Shown here in pieces: positions 13,713 to 24,868 of a stretch of 64,000 bases of DNA. The notes under the pieces were generated by a model. The model saw nothing but the letters and a program-made list of their open reading frames with translations, did not search any database and had not been told where the DNA came from. A program made the translations under genes and the position numbers. Numbering within the stretch: the stretch's first letter is position 1; every line of letters begins with the position of its first letter. Origin of the DNA: Glandiceps talaboti (Eukaryota; Hemichordata; Enteropneusta; Spengelidae); NCBI RefSeq assembly GCF_964340395.1, contig NC_135565.1, positions 17,010,709-17,074,708 of the forward strand, given 5' to 3'.

Positions 13713-14114
13713 GGTCAAACATTTGACAAGTGTTACTGTACATGTGCAGAATATAATACACTCTTTAAAAAAAATGGAAGGAAAAGAAAGTTAAAACAGT
13801 GGTTATGATTATATGTATATAAAAGCCTTGAAAATGTAACTGGTGTTTTTGAAGTTACTTTTACATCAAACAAACATTATGCCAATTTTTACATATCTAA
13901 ATACCAGTTGCTAGATATGGTTCTACATCTTTGTGTAATACTAGTAGAAGTAAATAAACTGTATTTGAAATATGAATCCAAAGTAACCATCAGGGATCAT
14001 AAAGTTACTGACTATGTCCCTTTAAATTAACTTACCAACAATTATTCACAGTGAAAAAACAGACACCTTGTCTGTTTATCCTCTTTCTCCCAAGAGGGTA
14101 TTTTAGATATTGTT

Positions 14115-14480
14115 CCCCAATATTTGTTTCCTTCAGCCAAGGAAATACGAGTGACCTAAGGGGTCTTGTCACTATGAGTCTGGCGACTCATAGTGACAAC
14201 CCTTAGGTCATGAGTATTTTCCGGCTGAATGAAGGAAAATATTTGGGAATAATATAATTATAGCATGGCCAACAAGTAATATAAAACAAATCGGGGAAAG
14301 TAATGGCAATTTTGAATGTTTTGACTCATATTTTAAACACAGCAGAACCAATGATATGGACACGTTTTTTTGTGACATAGGCACGCATTGTTGCGATGTA
14401 GAATGACCAGAGTATATATTCCATATATTTTGTTGAACTTGGCTCGTGCATGGTATAATTGTTTGTAGACACATAATTAC
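14115..14480 (-). repeat. Dispersed repeat family, inverted copy with hairpin end
   Basis: The minus strand matches the blocks of 7100-7425 and 21485-21785. The low-coordinate end forms a hairpin: 14115-14180 pairs with about 14183-14250, with GACTCATAGTGACA next to the centre and CCTTAGGTCA further out. The frames crossing it are repeat-derived. Confidence 0.7.
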
Positions 14481-14571
14481 TAGTTGGACAAAAGAGGGTT
14501 AAATTCCAGCAATTGAATGAACACAGAATTGTCAAACCTGAGTGTGCATAGCAGACACCAGTCATCTGTTT

Positions 14572-15098
14572 TACTATGCTGTTGAGATACATCATTAGCT
14601 GGTTGTACCTCCTAACCCTATAGCCTGTTTACTGTGCTGTCGAGATGCATCATTAGCTGGTCATACCTCCTAACCCTATAGCCTGTTTACTGTGCTGTTG
14701 AAATACATCGTTAGCTGGTCGTACCTCCTAACCCTATAGCCTGTTTACTAGGCTGTTGAGATACATCGTTAGCTGGTCGTACCTCCTAACCCTATAGCCT
14801 GTTTACTAGGCTGTTGAGATACATCGTTAGCTGGTCGTACCTCCTAACCCTATAGCCTGTTTACTGTGCTGTTGAAATACATCGTTAGCTGGTCGTACCT
14901 CCTAACCCTATAGCCTGTTTACTGTGCTGTTGAGATACATCGTTAGCTGGTCGTACCTCCTAACCCTATAGCCTGTTTACTGTGCTGTTGAAATACATCG
15001 TTAGCTGGTCGTACCTCCTAACCCTATAGCCTGTTTACTGTGCTGTTGAGATACATCGTTAGCTGGCCGTGCCTCCTAACCCTATAGCCAGTTTACTG
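14572..15098. repeat. 58 bp minisatellite, array 2 (about 9 units)
   Basis: Same unit as 11871-12230, with little divergence between units (GAGATACATCG alternates with GAAATACATCG). The array runs directly into duplicated block copy B. Confidence 0.92.
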
Positions 15099-15104
15099 TT
15101 TACG

Positions 15105-15252
15105 AAATGTGTGTGCATAATATCATGTCATATGAAGCTTTAGATTGAAAGATTTATTTTCTGTACACTCCTCGTATTTAGCTAAAGCTTTAAACAGGAG
15201 CCCCAGCAGTGACTAATCTTTAGTAAATCCCTGTATAACATAACTGAGGTAT
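15105..15252 (+). repeat. Duplicated block, copy B
   Basis: Near-identical copy of 13563-13712, lying immediately 3' of minisatellite array 2. This suggests a local duplication that involved the array. Confidence 0.85.
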
Positions 15253-15514
15253 ATGTCCCAGGGTCTCACACTACAAAAACTCAGCCAGTAACTAGGGATG
15301 CTCAGATAAATCTAGTTGTTGAGCATAAGTTTTTCTCACGTTAACTAAAGTGTCGTGCAAAAAGCCAATTTAATAGTAGTAGTCCAATATATAGTACTTG
15401 CATAGGCATATGGGACAACCACAGAATTTTAAGTTTTCTTTGCAGTGCAATAAGGAATTCCTGTCCAAAATGCTTCTTTTACCCATTTCTTTTTAGATAG
15501 TCGATCTTCCAGTA

Positions 15515-15712
15515 TTATCCATTTGTTAATCCCGTCAATTTTCCAGGATTGCTTCCACAATAATCCTTTGAAAAATCCACTTTTTTTCTGGTATAAAATA
15601 ATTTCTGGTTTTCAACCACATTTCTGTTAATGTCTAGATTGTTCACCCGAGGATTTTGCTCATTAAAGATACTTTGTATTTCAAGGTGCTCAAATGTAAT
15701 GGTGTTGACATT
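15515..15712 (-). other. Minus-strand coding-like remnant, unidentified
   Basis: A minus-strand frame reads ITFEHLEIQSIFNEQNP, then DINRNVVENQKLFYTRKK and PGKLTGLTNG before a stop. The composition looks protein-like, unlike the repetitive GT-derived frame upstream of it. No start codon or splice context is evident. It could be a decayed transposon or retroelement fragment; I do not recognise the family. Confidence 0.3.
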
Positions 15713-15717
15713 TTTCG

Positions 15718-15985
15718 TGTTTGTTTGTTTGTTTGTTTGTTTGTGTGTGTTGGTGTTGTGCATTTGTGTGTGACATTGGGTGTTTGTGTATGATGTTGGT
15801 GGTGTTGTGCATTTGTGTGTGGCATTGGGTGTTTGTGTAATGTTGGATGTTTGTGTGTCGGGTTGGTGGTGTGTGACATTGGTGGTATGTGACATTTGGT
15901 GTTTGTGTGGGCTTGGTGGTGTGTGATATTGGATGTTTGTGTGTCGGGTTGGTGGTCACACTGGATGTTTGTGTGTGACTTTAGG
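15718..15985. repeat. GT-rich minisatellite
   Basis: (GTTT)n, then imperfect units of the type GGTGTTTGTGTGTGACATT and GGTGGTGTTGTGCATTTGTG. Three overlapping minus-strand frames rich in Thr, His and Asn are artefacts of this repeat. Confidence 0.85.
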
Positions 15986-16386
15986 GCAGTGTTTACACTA
16001 TCTTAATTACAGGGTGATTATATAAGTACAACATAGCCACCATTATCATCACCCACTTCAGTAATCTACCACATTGGACCATTACCTAGACCATCCACTT
16101 TACTTTGGTTGAATAACAACAGTTTTAGTTTGTCTTTGTGAACCGAAACCTCGATTGCCACAGTCATAAGTAATTAGTCGACTGGATTTACCCTGTTTGG
16201 TAGAAAGCTTTGTTTTCATGATCATGATCATTAGATGAATGAATTTTAATTACAAAAATATACACAAATATGCCTATCAACTATGTGCATGCCATGGACA
16301 GAGCTGTCCTAAAATAAACATAACTGTATATGCCAAGCAACAAGCCTTCACCTATACCAACAGCCACATGCCACATATACACACAA

Positions 16387-16413
16387 GCACACATACATAC
16401 ATACATACATACA

Positions 16414-16447
<34 letters not shown>

Positions 16448-16460
16448 CATACATACATAC
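16387..16460. repeat. (CATA)n microsatellite
   Basis: About 18 ACAT repeats inside unit 1. Confidence 0.95.
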
Positions 16461-16690
16461 TTACAATTGCCAATGATTCTCATCACTTTTACACAGTATC
16501 AAATGGAGATGATGATGATGATCTGCATATTAAGTGTCAAAGGTCAGATGAACATATTGTGTTCTATGGTGAATTCAACAGTATTTATATTAGATTTGTT
16601 AACATTATTTTAAGTGCTTAATATATAACGTGATAGGGTCACACTATGCTATCATAATATTAGAAATACAACCCATTTCATGTTATAGTT

Positions 16691-16886
16691 TTCACTGACT
16701 GTTTGATACAACCACGCAGGAACCAATGGGAAACTACACCTTAACTATACTTTAAGATCGTAAGATCGGATCCGAATTTCATTTATACAATTATCGCAAG
16801 AAACTGCATTCATTCAATCTTGCTATCTTATAGTATACACATGTAGAGTTTCTTCTTAGTTTCTGTGTGGTGGTATAGCCAGTGAA
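16691..16886. mobile_element. Small terminal-inverted-repeat element (MITE-like), 196 bp
   Basis: It begins TTCACTGACTGTTTGATACA and ends with an approximate reverse complement of it (TGTGTGGTGGTATAGCCAGTG). The same ends bound a longer element at 39569-40090. It has no coding capacity, so it is probably moved by an unlinked transposase. Confidence 0.6.
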
Positions 16887-17276
16887 CGCAAACATGAAAC
16901 GAGCTGTATGTGAGCAGATATCGACATAGGATCAAACCTTCCCTTCCCATGCACCCCAAACAATTATTTGAAACCAATGATATGGACTTTGAGAGGTGAT
17001 GTTCATAGACTTGTGGGTTTCAAATTAGGTGACTTGGTTGCAATGATTTGTAGAGATGGTTATGTTTTCATTTCTGCCAATATTTGTGTTGCTTACACGT
17101 TCAGTGTTTTGACATACATTTTTAACGGCATCTGTCTCGAAAGATAAATATACCACCACGACGAGTACAATTAGAATATGCAAATTAGATGACCTCGTAA
17201 ACGGATTGTAGTATTTTCCTGATACACGTCGTTTTCCGTCTTTCTCGCCAACACCCAAACGGCTAGATCGCTAATC

Positions 17277-18163
17277 ATGAAAAAGAAGTTCTACTTTGGT
17301 TCAGTAATTGCATTCATTGTAGCATACACATGTATATACATGTTAGAGCACGGGAAGATACATGGCATTGCAACTACATGGAAAACTGGGGAACTTGATA
17401 CAACCAAGAAATTGTCCACTGCAGTTGAGGAAAGAGACAACGTGGAATATATTTCACAGGTCGACATCAATGGTGTCAGAACAAGCTCTTCAAAGGATGA
17501 ACCACGTGTATCAAGAATCCATTCTGTTAATAATCAGTATCTCTTACCAGTGCAATATTATACAAGTGGACCCAATTATCTATACCATACCTTCGTAGAT
17601 AGTCTAAGAATGGGCAAGTACTTGAACCGGACAGTTGTTGAGATACCCTTCCCACTACATAAAAGTCAGAAGTCCCAGAATGCAGCCTCGGGTGTTAGAA
17701 ACTGCAACGAAACGTTTGATATTCCATTTTTACAGAATGTAGTTGACACCATTACCATGGAAACATTCAAAGATGTATGTAATAATACGGTTGACGCAAT
17801 ACTAATGGGTTTGAGCAATGACGGAGATTTGAGTCATTTAGGTGAAATCTATGGAGTCCACCGCGTTGGCTTTCTAAATCTGTTTGGTATTCGGCTTCCT
17901 GAATTCAGTTCTCAGTCTACACCGTCAATGATATACACTAGTGACTTTGGTGCACGAACTGGGCAGATAAAATGTCTTGGTCTGTTTAACAGCAAAGTAT
18001 TTATGAGTGTACGTGTGCCAAATCGAGATGCTATAATGTCAGAGATAATGTCAAATCTCAGAAGATCGGAATTTATTAGAAAAGCTGCAAAAACCAGTAT
18101 GAGAATATTGTGTGAGAAGAAACCCTACCTTGCTATTCACTGGAGAAACAAGACAGGTGAAAT
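17277..18163 (+). CDS. O-fucosyltransferase-like alternative first exon 1a
   Basis: ATG 17277 opens 295 codons, ending in a GTAAGA donor at 18164 (phase 2). Joined to the exon at 26674 it would give about 439 residues. The protein has a short basic head (MKKK), a membrane anchor at about residues 7-24, then a luminal stem, which is type II Golgi/ER topology. Residues 97-125 (SGPNYLYHTF through LNRTVVEIPF) match the N-terminal glycine/Asn-rich and LNRT motif of GDP-fucose O-fucosyltransferases, and YLAIHWRNKTGE (284-295) matches the nucleotide-binding H-x-R strand. N-glycosylation sequons are NRT, NET, NNT and NKT. Without splicing, translation stops one codon later inside the donor (ATG-TAA). 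The exon is fully open, so this copy looks functional. The family call is inferred from fold motifs. Confidence 0.75.
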
Positions 18164-18928
18164 GTAAGACAAAAAGTGATTATTAATTTTGTCGGGAGAT
18201 TGTTTTTTGATCTTGTGATTAGTTCACATTCTGTCGATCATGCATTTGCTGATGACAATCAATTGTATAAAGTGCTACAAATGACCAAATTCGACCCATG
18301 ATCGAAACCGTTAAATGACAGTAAAACCGCCTCGAAGCTTCTTTATATCTTGTCACCTAGACTGGCCACTAGAGTCTCTCCCCACTCATATCCATGTCGG
18401 TGATACCGATGCGCACTATTCCCATTCTCGCAAGCAAGAGCATATATTTCTGCTATTTAAAGCAACGAAATACCTCTTGGCGGTGCGTCTTGGGCGGTGC
18501 CGTAAAAGAGGCGGTGATTAACGACGATATACCTTTCCTCTAGATTTTAGAGCCTTAGTGTCACTCTTGAGTGTTAGTTAACATGACAGAGTATGTTCAG
18601 AGTGTCTGCAATCTGTCGTATACGCACGTTCGTCAGATTGCTTCAATCCGTCCGTTATTTTAGGATAATGTCTATAACTGATTCGATGAATATTAATTTG
18701 TAAACGAAATTCAAGTGCAACCACATACAGCCATGATCACCTCCACGTGGCGATCTCTACATAGCAGTAGACAACTTTTATGTCTGCAAACAAGGGATTG
18801 AAATTGGCCATATTTGTCGAAATGTTTTTTTCTTGTGTATTATTTACTCTTTTCTTTTTTTTTTACAATGATTTTTTTTGTTTAATGGTTCCCTTTTTTA
18901 CACACATAGTACTATAGGCATGGTCCGA

Positions 18929-19520
<592 letters not shown>

Positions 19521-19574
19521 GTTTGTAGAGGCGCCATTCTGCAGTTAATGAAAACATTTGACCCAACTGGCCCG

Positions 19575-21275
19575 AGAAAACATGACCACACACTTAGCAA
19601 CAGTGACATGATGATGCATATTACAAAGATAACAAAAGTGATAGGTAGGTAAGTGAATAAAAGACTAAAACATTGTATGCAAATATGCCTAGCAGCAAGA
19701 CCACTCCCATAGTAACAGCCAAATACAGTTGTGCTACAATGCCATTGGTTCTATTTTTTGAACTCAGCATAACAAACTACCCCAGGTGAGGTGGATTCTA
19801 ACCAAACAGACCTGACCATTTTTTTAACAACAGCTGTCTGAAAAGATGTTATACCACGTGGTATGGTTATGTACATTGGTTTATCTGACTTATAGCTATA
19901 GATTTGTAATGTTTACCTGACACACGACATTTTCCTCCCTTCTCGCCTACATCGAACAGTTGGATTGGTAACCATGAAAAAGATATTCTACGCTGGTCCA
20001 CTAATTGCATTTGTTGTGGTATACACATGTCTATACATGTTAGAGCAGGGGAAGATACATGGCATTGCAATTACATGGAAAACTGGGGAAATTGATACAA
20101 CCAAGAAAATGTCCACTGCAGTTGAGGAAAGGGACAACGTGGAATATATTTCACAGGTCGACATCATCAATAGCGTCAGAACAAGCTTTTCAAAGGATGA
20201 ACCACGTGTATCAAGAATCCATTCTGTTAATAATCAATATCTCTTACCAGTAGAATACTATACAAGTGGACCCAATTATCTGTACCTTGCCTTCATAGAG
20301 AGTTTGAAAATGGGCAAGTACTTGAACCGGACAGTTGTTGAGATACCGTTCGCACTGCATAGAAGCCAAAAGTCCAAGAATGCAGCCTCGGGCGTGAGGA
20401 ACTGCAACGAAACGTTTGATATTCCATTTCTACAGAATGTAGTTGATACCATTACCATGGAAACATTCAAAGATGTATGTAATAATACGGTTGACGCAAT
20501 ACTGATGGGTTTTAGTGATGACGGAGATATGATACATGTAGGTCAAATGTACGAAAGCCACCGTGTTGGCTTTCTAAATCTGTTTGGTATTCGGCTTCCT
20601 GAATTCAGTTCTCAGTCTACACCGTCAATGATATACACTAGTGACTTTGGTGCACGAACTGGGCAGATAAAATGTCTTGGTCTGTTTGGCACCTAAAAAT
20701 TTGAGAGCACACGTGTGCCAAATCGGGGTGCTATAATGTCAGAGATAATGTCACATCTCAGAAGATCGGAATTTATTAGAGAAGCTGCAAAGACCAGTAT
20801 GAGAATATTGTGTGAGAAGAAACCCTACCTTGCTATTCACTGGAGAAACAAGACAGGTGAAATGTAAGACAAAAAGTGACTATTAATTTATTGGGAGATT
20901 GTTGATAACGAAGAGATAAAAATAAGTGACAATGTTTATAGAGTTATCGAATGTGAGTTATGGAACACAGCACAGCCAGCTTCAATTTATACTAGTGCAA
21001 ATGAACGTTTTTTGAAACTTTCGTTAGACGATCTTATTTTTATAACGAATTACTCATAATTCCATAGCAGCATGGGTTAGGATTCCGTTGTATAGCTAAG
21101 TTTTGAGATCGTATGCCCGTAATGCGCATTAGTTGCGCAGTTAAATCTGGTCTTCGTGTGTATGTTATTATTGACAGCTGTGATATCTAGACTATTGACA
21201 ACGGTGCTACTGCCATTTCGAAAGTACCATCATGTTTCATCATTAGTCGTTTGAAGTATTCTCATTAATGCTTTC
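19575..21275 (+). repeat. Duplication unit 2 of the O-fucosyltransferase-like locus
   Basis: Matches unit 3 from the CACTTAGCAACAG and GTAGGTAAGTGAA blocks through exon 1b and on past the donor, including ATTCCGTTGTATAGCTAAGT (near 21080 and 24650) and GTATTCTCATTAATG near the end. The promoter-proximal 100 bp before the ATG is almost the same in units 2 and 3. Confidence 0.8.
19974..20863 (+). pseudogene. O-fucosyltransferase-like first exon 1b, with internal stop
   Basis: ATG 19974 opens a copy of exon 1 very close to exon 1c (MKKIFYAG start, same stem, same fold motifs). At 20694-20696 an in-frame TAA replaces the AAG present in exon 1c, so the open protein ends in GLFGT. Reading past it, the frame is intact (VPNRGAIMSEIMSHLRR through YLAIHWRNKTGEM) and the GTAAGA donor at 20864 is kept. 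The lesion is therefore a single nonsense codon, with no frameshift. It could be a recent pseudoexon, a polymorphism or a sequencing error. If real, transcripts from it would give a truncated membrane-anchored stem of about 240 residues lacking the nucleotide-binding strand. Confidence 0.8.
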
Positions 21276-21484
21276 ATTTATAATTATAAGTGTTCATTTA
21301 TGGTAATGATACAAGGATGTGTACTAAGTTGGTGGTTTGTGTGTCGTCTTGTTATTTTTTTTTAAATTTGAGGATAACAGTGGTAGGTTTGTCTTTCAGA
21401 GGATTTCGCCTGTTTTATGCCACTATTGGTGTCATTAGAAATAACTGTTTTATTTGTTTATTTCCACTTATTATACTCCATATA

Positions 21485-21785
21485 CAAGCCTGGAATATAT
21501 ACTCAGGTCGTTTTACGTCATGACAACGTGTGTCTACGTCACTGGTTCTGTTATGTTCGACATATGCGTCAAAACGTTCAAAGTTGCCATTATTATTGCT
21601 TTGATATTTCTGGCGGTGATATAATTATGTTATTCTTCAATATTTTTCTTTATTCAGCTGGAAGATGCTCGTCACCTAAGAGTTGTCACTACGAGTCACT
21701 AGACAAATAGTGACAAAGGCACCTTAGATTGCTTGTATTTTCCTTGGGTGGACGAAGAAAAATATTGGGGGGATAACATTTAAAT
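21485..21785 (+). repeat. Dispersed repeat family, copy 3
   Basis: Shares ACGTCATGACAACGTGTGTC, GTCAAAACGTTCAAAGTTGC, GATATAATTATGTTATTCTT and AGAAAAATATTGGGG with the family at 7100-7425 (and its inverted copy at 14115-14480). The inner hairpin AGTCACTAGACAAATAGTGAC-like is partly kept. Confidence 0.7.
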
Positions 21786-21899
21786 GCTCTTGCTGTACCT
21801 TCCTGATTTTATTTCCTTGAATATAAGGATTATAGGTTGTAGTGAAAACTTTTTTTTTCTTTTCTTTTTTAATTTTCAATTTTGGCAAGATATTCAGTT

Positions 21900-22382
21900 C
21901 TTTTGTCATATTCTTGTATGAGTGAGAATTGGTTAATATTTGTCTGGTTATATTTCCCTTCTCTTAGTTTCTGTGCTAAAATGTTACGTTTTGCAGTAAA
22001 GTCAGATTGGTTATTGCAATTGCAAGTTTCTGGTACGTGTATCGTATTGTTTCACCCTTGATGAAGCCTTTGAAGACAGATATGGGTTGACATGATATTC
22101 GATGCAAGGATTGGAACGTGTTGGTTTTTTTGTCAGTTTTAACATCGGGAATGTTTGAATTCAGGAATGTTCAGCCTTTGAAGACATCTAGATCCAGATG
22201 TGTTAATGTTCAGTTGTCGAGTAGTAAATGTGTATGTTTTATGGACTTTGATCCATTTGTTGCCTATTTCTAGCAGTTTCACTTCAAGTGCATGGAATGT
22301 GATGTCGGCAATATCTGGTGAAGCTAGGCTATCCATACTGCATCCACATATTTCTGTGTAGAATTCGTTGTTAAACTGGAAA
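21900..22382 (-). mobile_element. Decayed Penelope-like element, 3' half
   Basis: On the minus strand, frames read FQFNNEFYTEICGCSMDS then LASPDIADITFHALEVKLL, which is the reverse transcriptase motif B region of Penelope-like elements (normally GCSMGSP). Further on come NQSDFTAKRNILAQKLREGK and IQEYDKRTEYLAKIE, resembling the region after the thumb. Stops and frameshifts interrupt it and the catalytic YxDD is not seen. It appears to continue the element half at 24870-26000, interrupted by duplication unit 3. Confidence 0.65.
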
Positions 22383-24868
22383 TGTTAGACCATAGACCCT
22401 CCAGTTCAGTTGAACAACAATAGTTTTACTTTGTCTTTATCTTTATCTTTGCAAGTTGAAACCTCGATTGCCACTGCAGTAAGTAATAAGTTGGCCGAAT
22501 TTACTCTGTTTGATAACGAATTTTGTTTATAAATGATCGTGGATGTATTAGATGAATGAGTTGTAATTGTAAAATATGAATACAAAAATGCCTAACAACT
22601 ACGTTCACACCCTTAGCAACAGCAAATGACTATTACAAAGATACTAATGATGACGGGTCATGTTGATGGGTAGGTAAGTGAACGAGCCTTCGTAAAATGA
22701 ACTCAACTATGCCTAGCAACAAAAACTTTACCTACAGCAACAGCCAAATGCGCACCTTTAAGAAAGGTACAAACACTGGTGAATAGTCAAATGAATGAAC
22801 ATAAAGATAATCACAAATACATATGGTAACCATGGCTATGCCAATACTAACAGCCAAACTGCAGTGGGCATTTTCTTACTTGTATCAAGTTCCACAGTTC
22901 TCCCTGCAAATTCAATTCCATGCATCTTTCCATGCTGTAACATATATAGAGATGTGCATACCACAACAAATGTCTGCATTGATATCTATATGGTAGTGAC
23001 GCGTTAGTTCATTTCATTTAGACAAAATATCGCAAGAAACTGCATTCATTCAATCTTAAATGTACATACTGCAACTTGTGCAGTGTTGAGTTTCTTATCG
23101 GTTTCTGCATGGTTCTAGTAGCCAGTGAACACAAGTATGTAAAGGGATGTATATGTACGTCCAGGCAACTTTATCGACATGGTAAAGCCATAACAGAATC
23201 AAACTACCTCCCCCACCCCTCCACCCATGTTGTCATCCCAATCATTTATCTGAAATCAAGGATTGTACCTACTTTGATAGACATGTAGATTTATGTGACT
23301 TGATATTTGTATTGGCTGTAATGTCATTATTGTCAGTACTCGTGTTGAAACATTTTTAATGTTTTCACATACATTTGTTAACGACAGCTGTCTATAAGAT
23401 GATAAACCACGGGGTATGATTATGTAAAGTGGTTTATCTGACTTATAGCTATAGATTTGTAATGTTTACCTGACACACGACATTTTCCTCCCTTCTCGCC
23501 TACATCGAACAGTTGGATCGGTAACCATGAAAAAGATATTCTACGCTGGTTCATCAGTAATTGCATTTGTTGTACTATACATGTACAGATGTCTATACAT
23601 GTTAGAGCACGAGAGGATACAAGGCATTCCAATTACATGGAAAACTGGGGAAATTGATACAACCAAGAAAATGTCCACTGCAGTTGAGGAAAGAGACAAC
23701 GTAGAATATATTTCACAGGTCGACATCAATGGTGTCAGAACAAGCTCTTCAAAGGATGAACCACGTGTATCAAGAATCCATTCTGTTAATAATCAATATC
23801 TCTTACCAGTAGAATACTATACAAGTGGACCCAATTATCTATACCTTGCCTTCATAGAGAGTTTAAAAATGGGCAAGTACTTGAACCGGACAGTTGTTGA
23901 GATACCGTTCGCACTGCATAGAAGCCAAAAGTCCGAGAATGTAGCCTCGGGCGTGAGGAACTGCAACGAAACGTTTGATATTCCATTTCTACAGAACGTA
24001 GTTGACACCATTACCATGGAAACATTCAAAGATGTTTGTAATAATACGGTTGACGCAGTACTGATGGCTTTGAGTAATGACGGAGATTTGATACATTTAG
24101 GTGAAGGGTACGAAAGACACCGTGTTGGCTTTCTAAATCTGTTTGGTATTCGGCTTCCTGAATTCAGTTCTCAGTCTACACCGTCAATGATATACACTCG
24201 TGACTTTGGTGCACGAACCGGGCACATAAAATGTCTTGGTCTGTTTGACACAAAGAAAATTGGGAACGCACTTATGCCAAATGGTGATGTTATAACGTCA
24301 GAGATAATGTCACATTTCAGACGATCGGGTTATATTAGAGAAGCTGCAAAAACCAGTATGAGAATATTGTGTGAGAAGAAACCCTACCTTGCTATTCATT
24401 GGAGAAACAAGACAGGTGAAATGTAAGACAAAAAAGTGACTATTTCTTTTTTGGGAGATTATTGATAACGAAGAGATAAAATAAGTGATAATGTTTATAG
24501 TGTTATGGAATATGAGTTACAGACCACGGCACATCCAGCTCCAATTTATACAAGTGCAATTGAACATTTTTTAAAAAATGTTTCGTTAGACGACCTTATT
24601 TGTAGTAACGAATTACTCATAATACCATAGCAGCATGGGGTAGGATTCCGTTGTATAGCTAAGTTTTGAGATCGTATGCCCGTAATGCGCATTAGTTGCG
24701 CAGTTAAATCTGGTCTTTGTGTTTATCTTATGATTGACAGCTATTCATAATTTATGACAGTTAGTCAATCGTATGGAAACTACTGACAACGGTGTTACGG
24801 CCATTTCGAAACTACTATCATGTTTCATCATCACATCAGTTGTATGAAGTATTCTCATTAATGATTTC
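22383..24868 (+). repeat. Duplication unit 3 of the O-fucosyltransferase-like locus
   Basis: Starts at TTAGACCATAGACCCTCC (compare TAGACCATCCACTTTAC in unit 1) and ends at GTATTCTCATTAATGATTTC. Penelope-like reverse transcriptase sequence lies on both sides. It contains an inverted exon-1 fragment (22859-22978) and exon 1c. Confidence 0.7.
22859..22978 (-). pseudogene. Inverted, decayed fragment of the first exon
   Basis: The minus strand reads ACATTTGTTGTGGTATGCAC, then TATGTTACAGCATGGAAAGA, CTTGATACAAGTAAGAAAATG and CCCACTGCAGTT. This follows the anchor and stem part of exon 1 (compare GCATTTGTTGTGGTATACAC and AAGAAAATGTCCACTGCAGT in exon 1b). It lacks the start codon and everything after the stem, and has indels. 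It lies about 550 bp upstream of exon 1c in opposite orientation. Confidence 0.7.

Larger units (their letters stand above)
6870..17276. other. Intergenic region / possible long 3' UTR; no gene recognised
   Basis: No reading frame here looks like a conserved protein or spliced exon chain. The first part must hold the PTDSS2 3' UTR, but no single polyadenylation site stands out. The rest is dispersed repeats, two arrays of one 58 bp minisatellite, duplicated blocks, GT-rich and CATA tracts and a MITE, listed separately. A degenerate repeat rich in GCAGATT and TTGAAAAC lies at about 8920-9240, and a cluster of ATTGG/CCAAT motifs at 9866-10176. Confidence 0.7.
16075..18210 (+). repeat. Duplication unit 1 of the O-fucosyltransferase-like locus
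   Basis: Homologous in order to unit 3 (22383-24868): a 5' block with GAAACCTCGATTGCCAC, a GCAAGAAACTGCATTCATTC block, then the first exon. Similarity to units 2 and 3 stops soon after the exon 1a donor, near 18210. Confidence 0.7.

Noticed and set aside
15105-15252. CRISPR-like direct repeat arrays among the minisatellites
   Set aside because: Units are contiguous with no unique spacers, and the genome is clearly eukaryotic.
15515-15959. Thr/His/Asn-rich minus-strand frames up to 126 codons
   Set aside because: The repetitive part is the GT-rich minisatellite in three frames; only the non-repetitive C-terminal piece was kept as a weak candidate.
19988-20170. Minus-strand frames opposite the first exons (also 23541-23729, 20276-20470, 23835-24029)
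   Set aside because: They are antisense shadows of the conserved O-fucosyltransferase-like exons; their similarity to each other simply reflects exon duplication.
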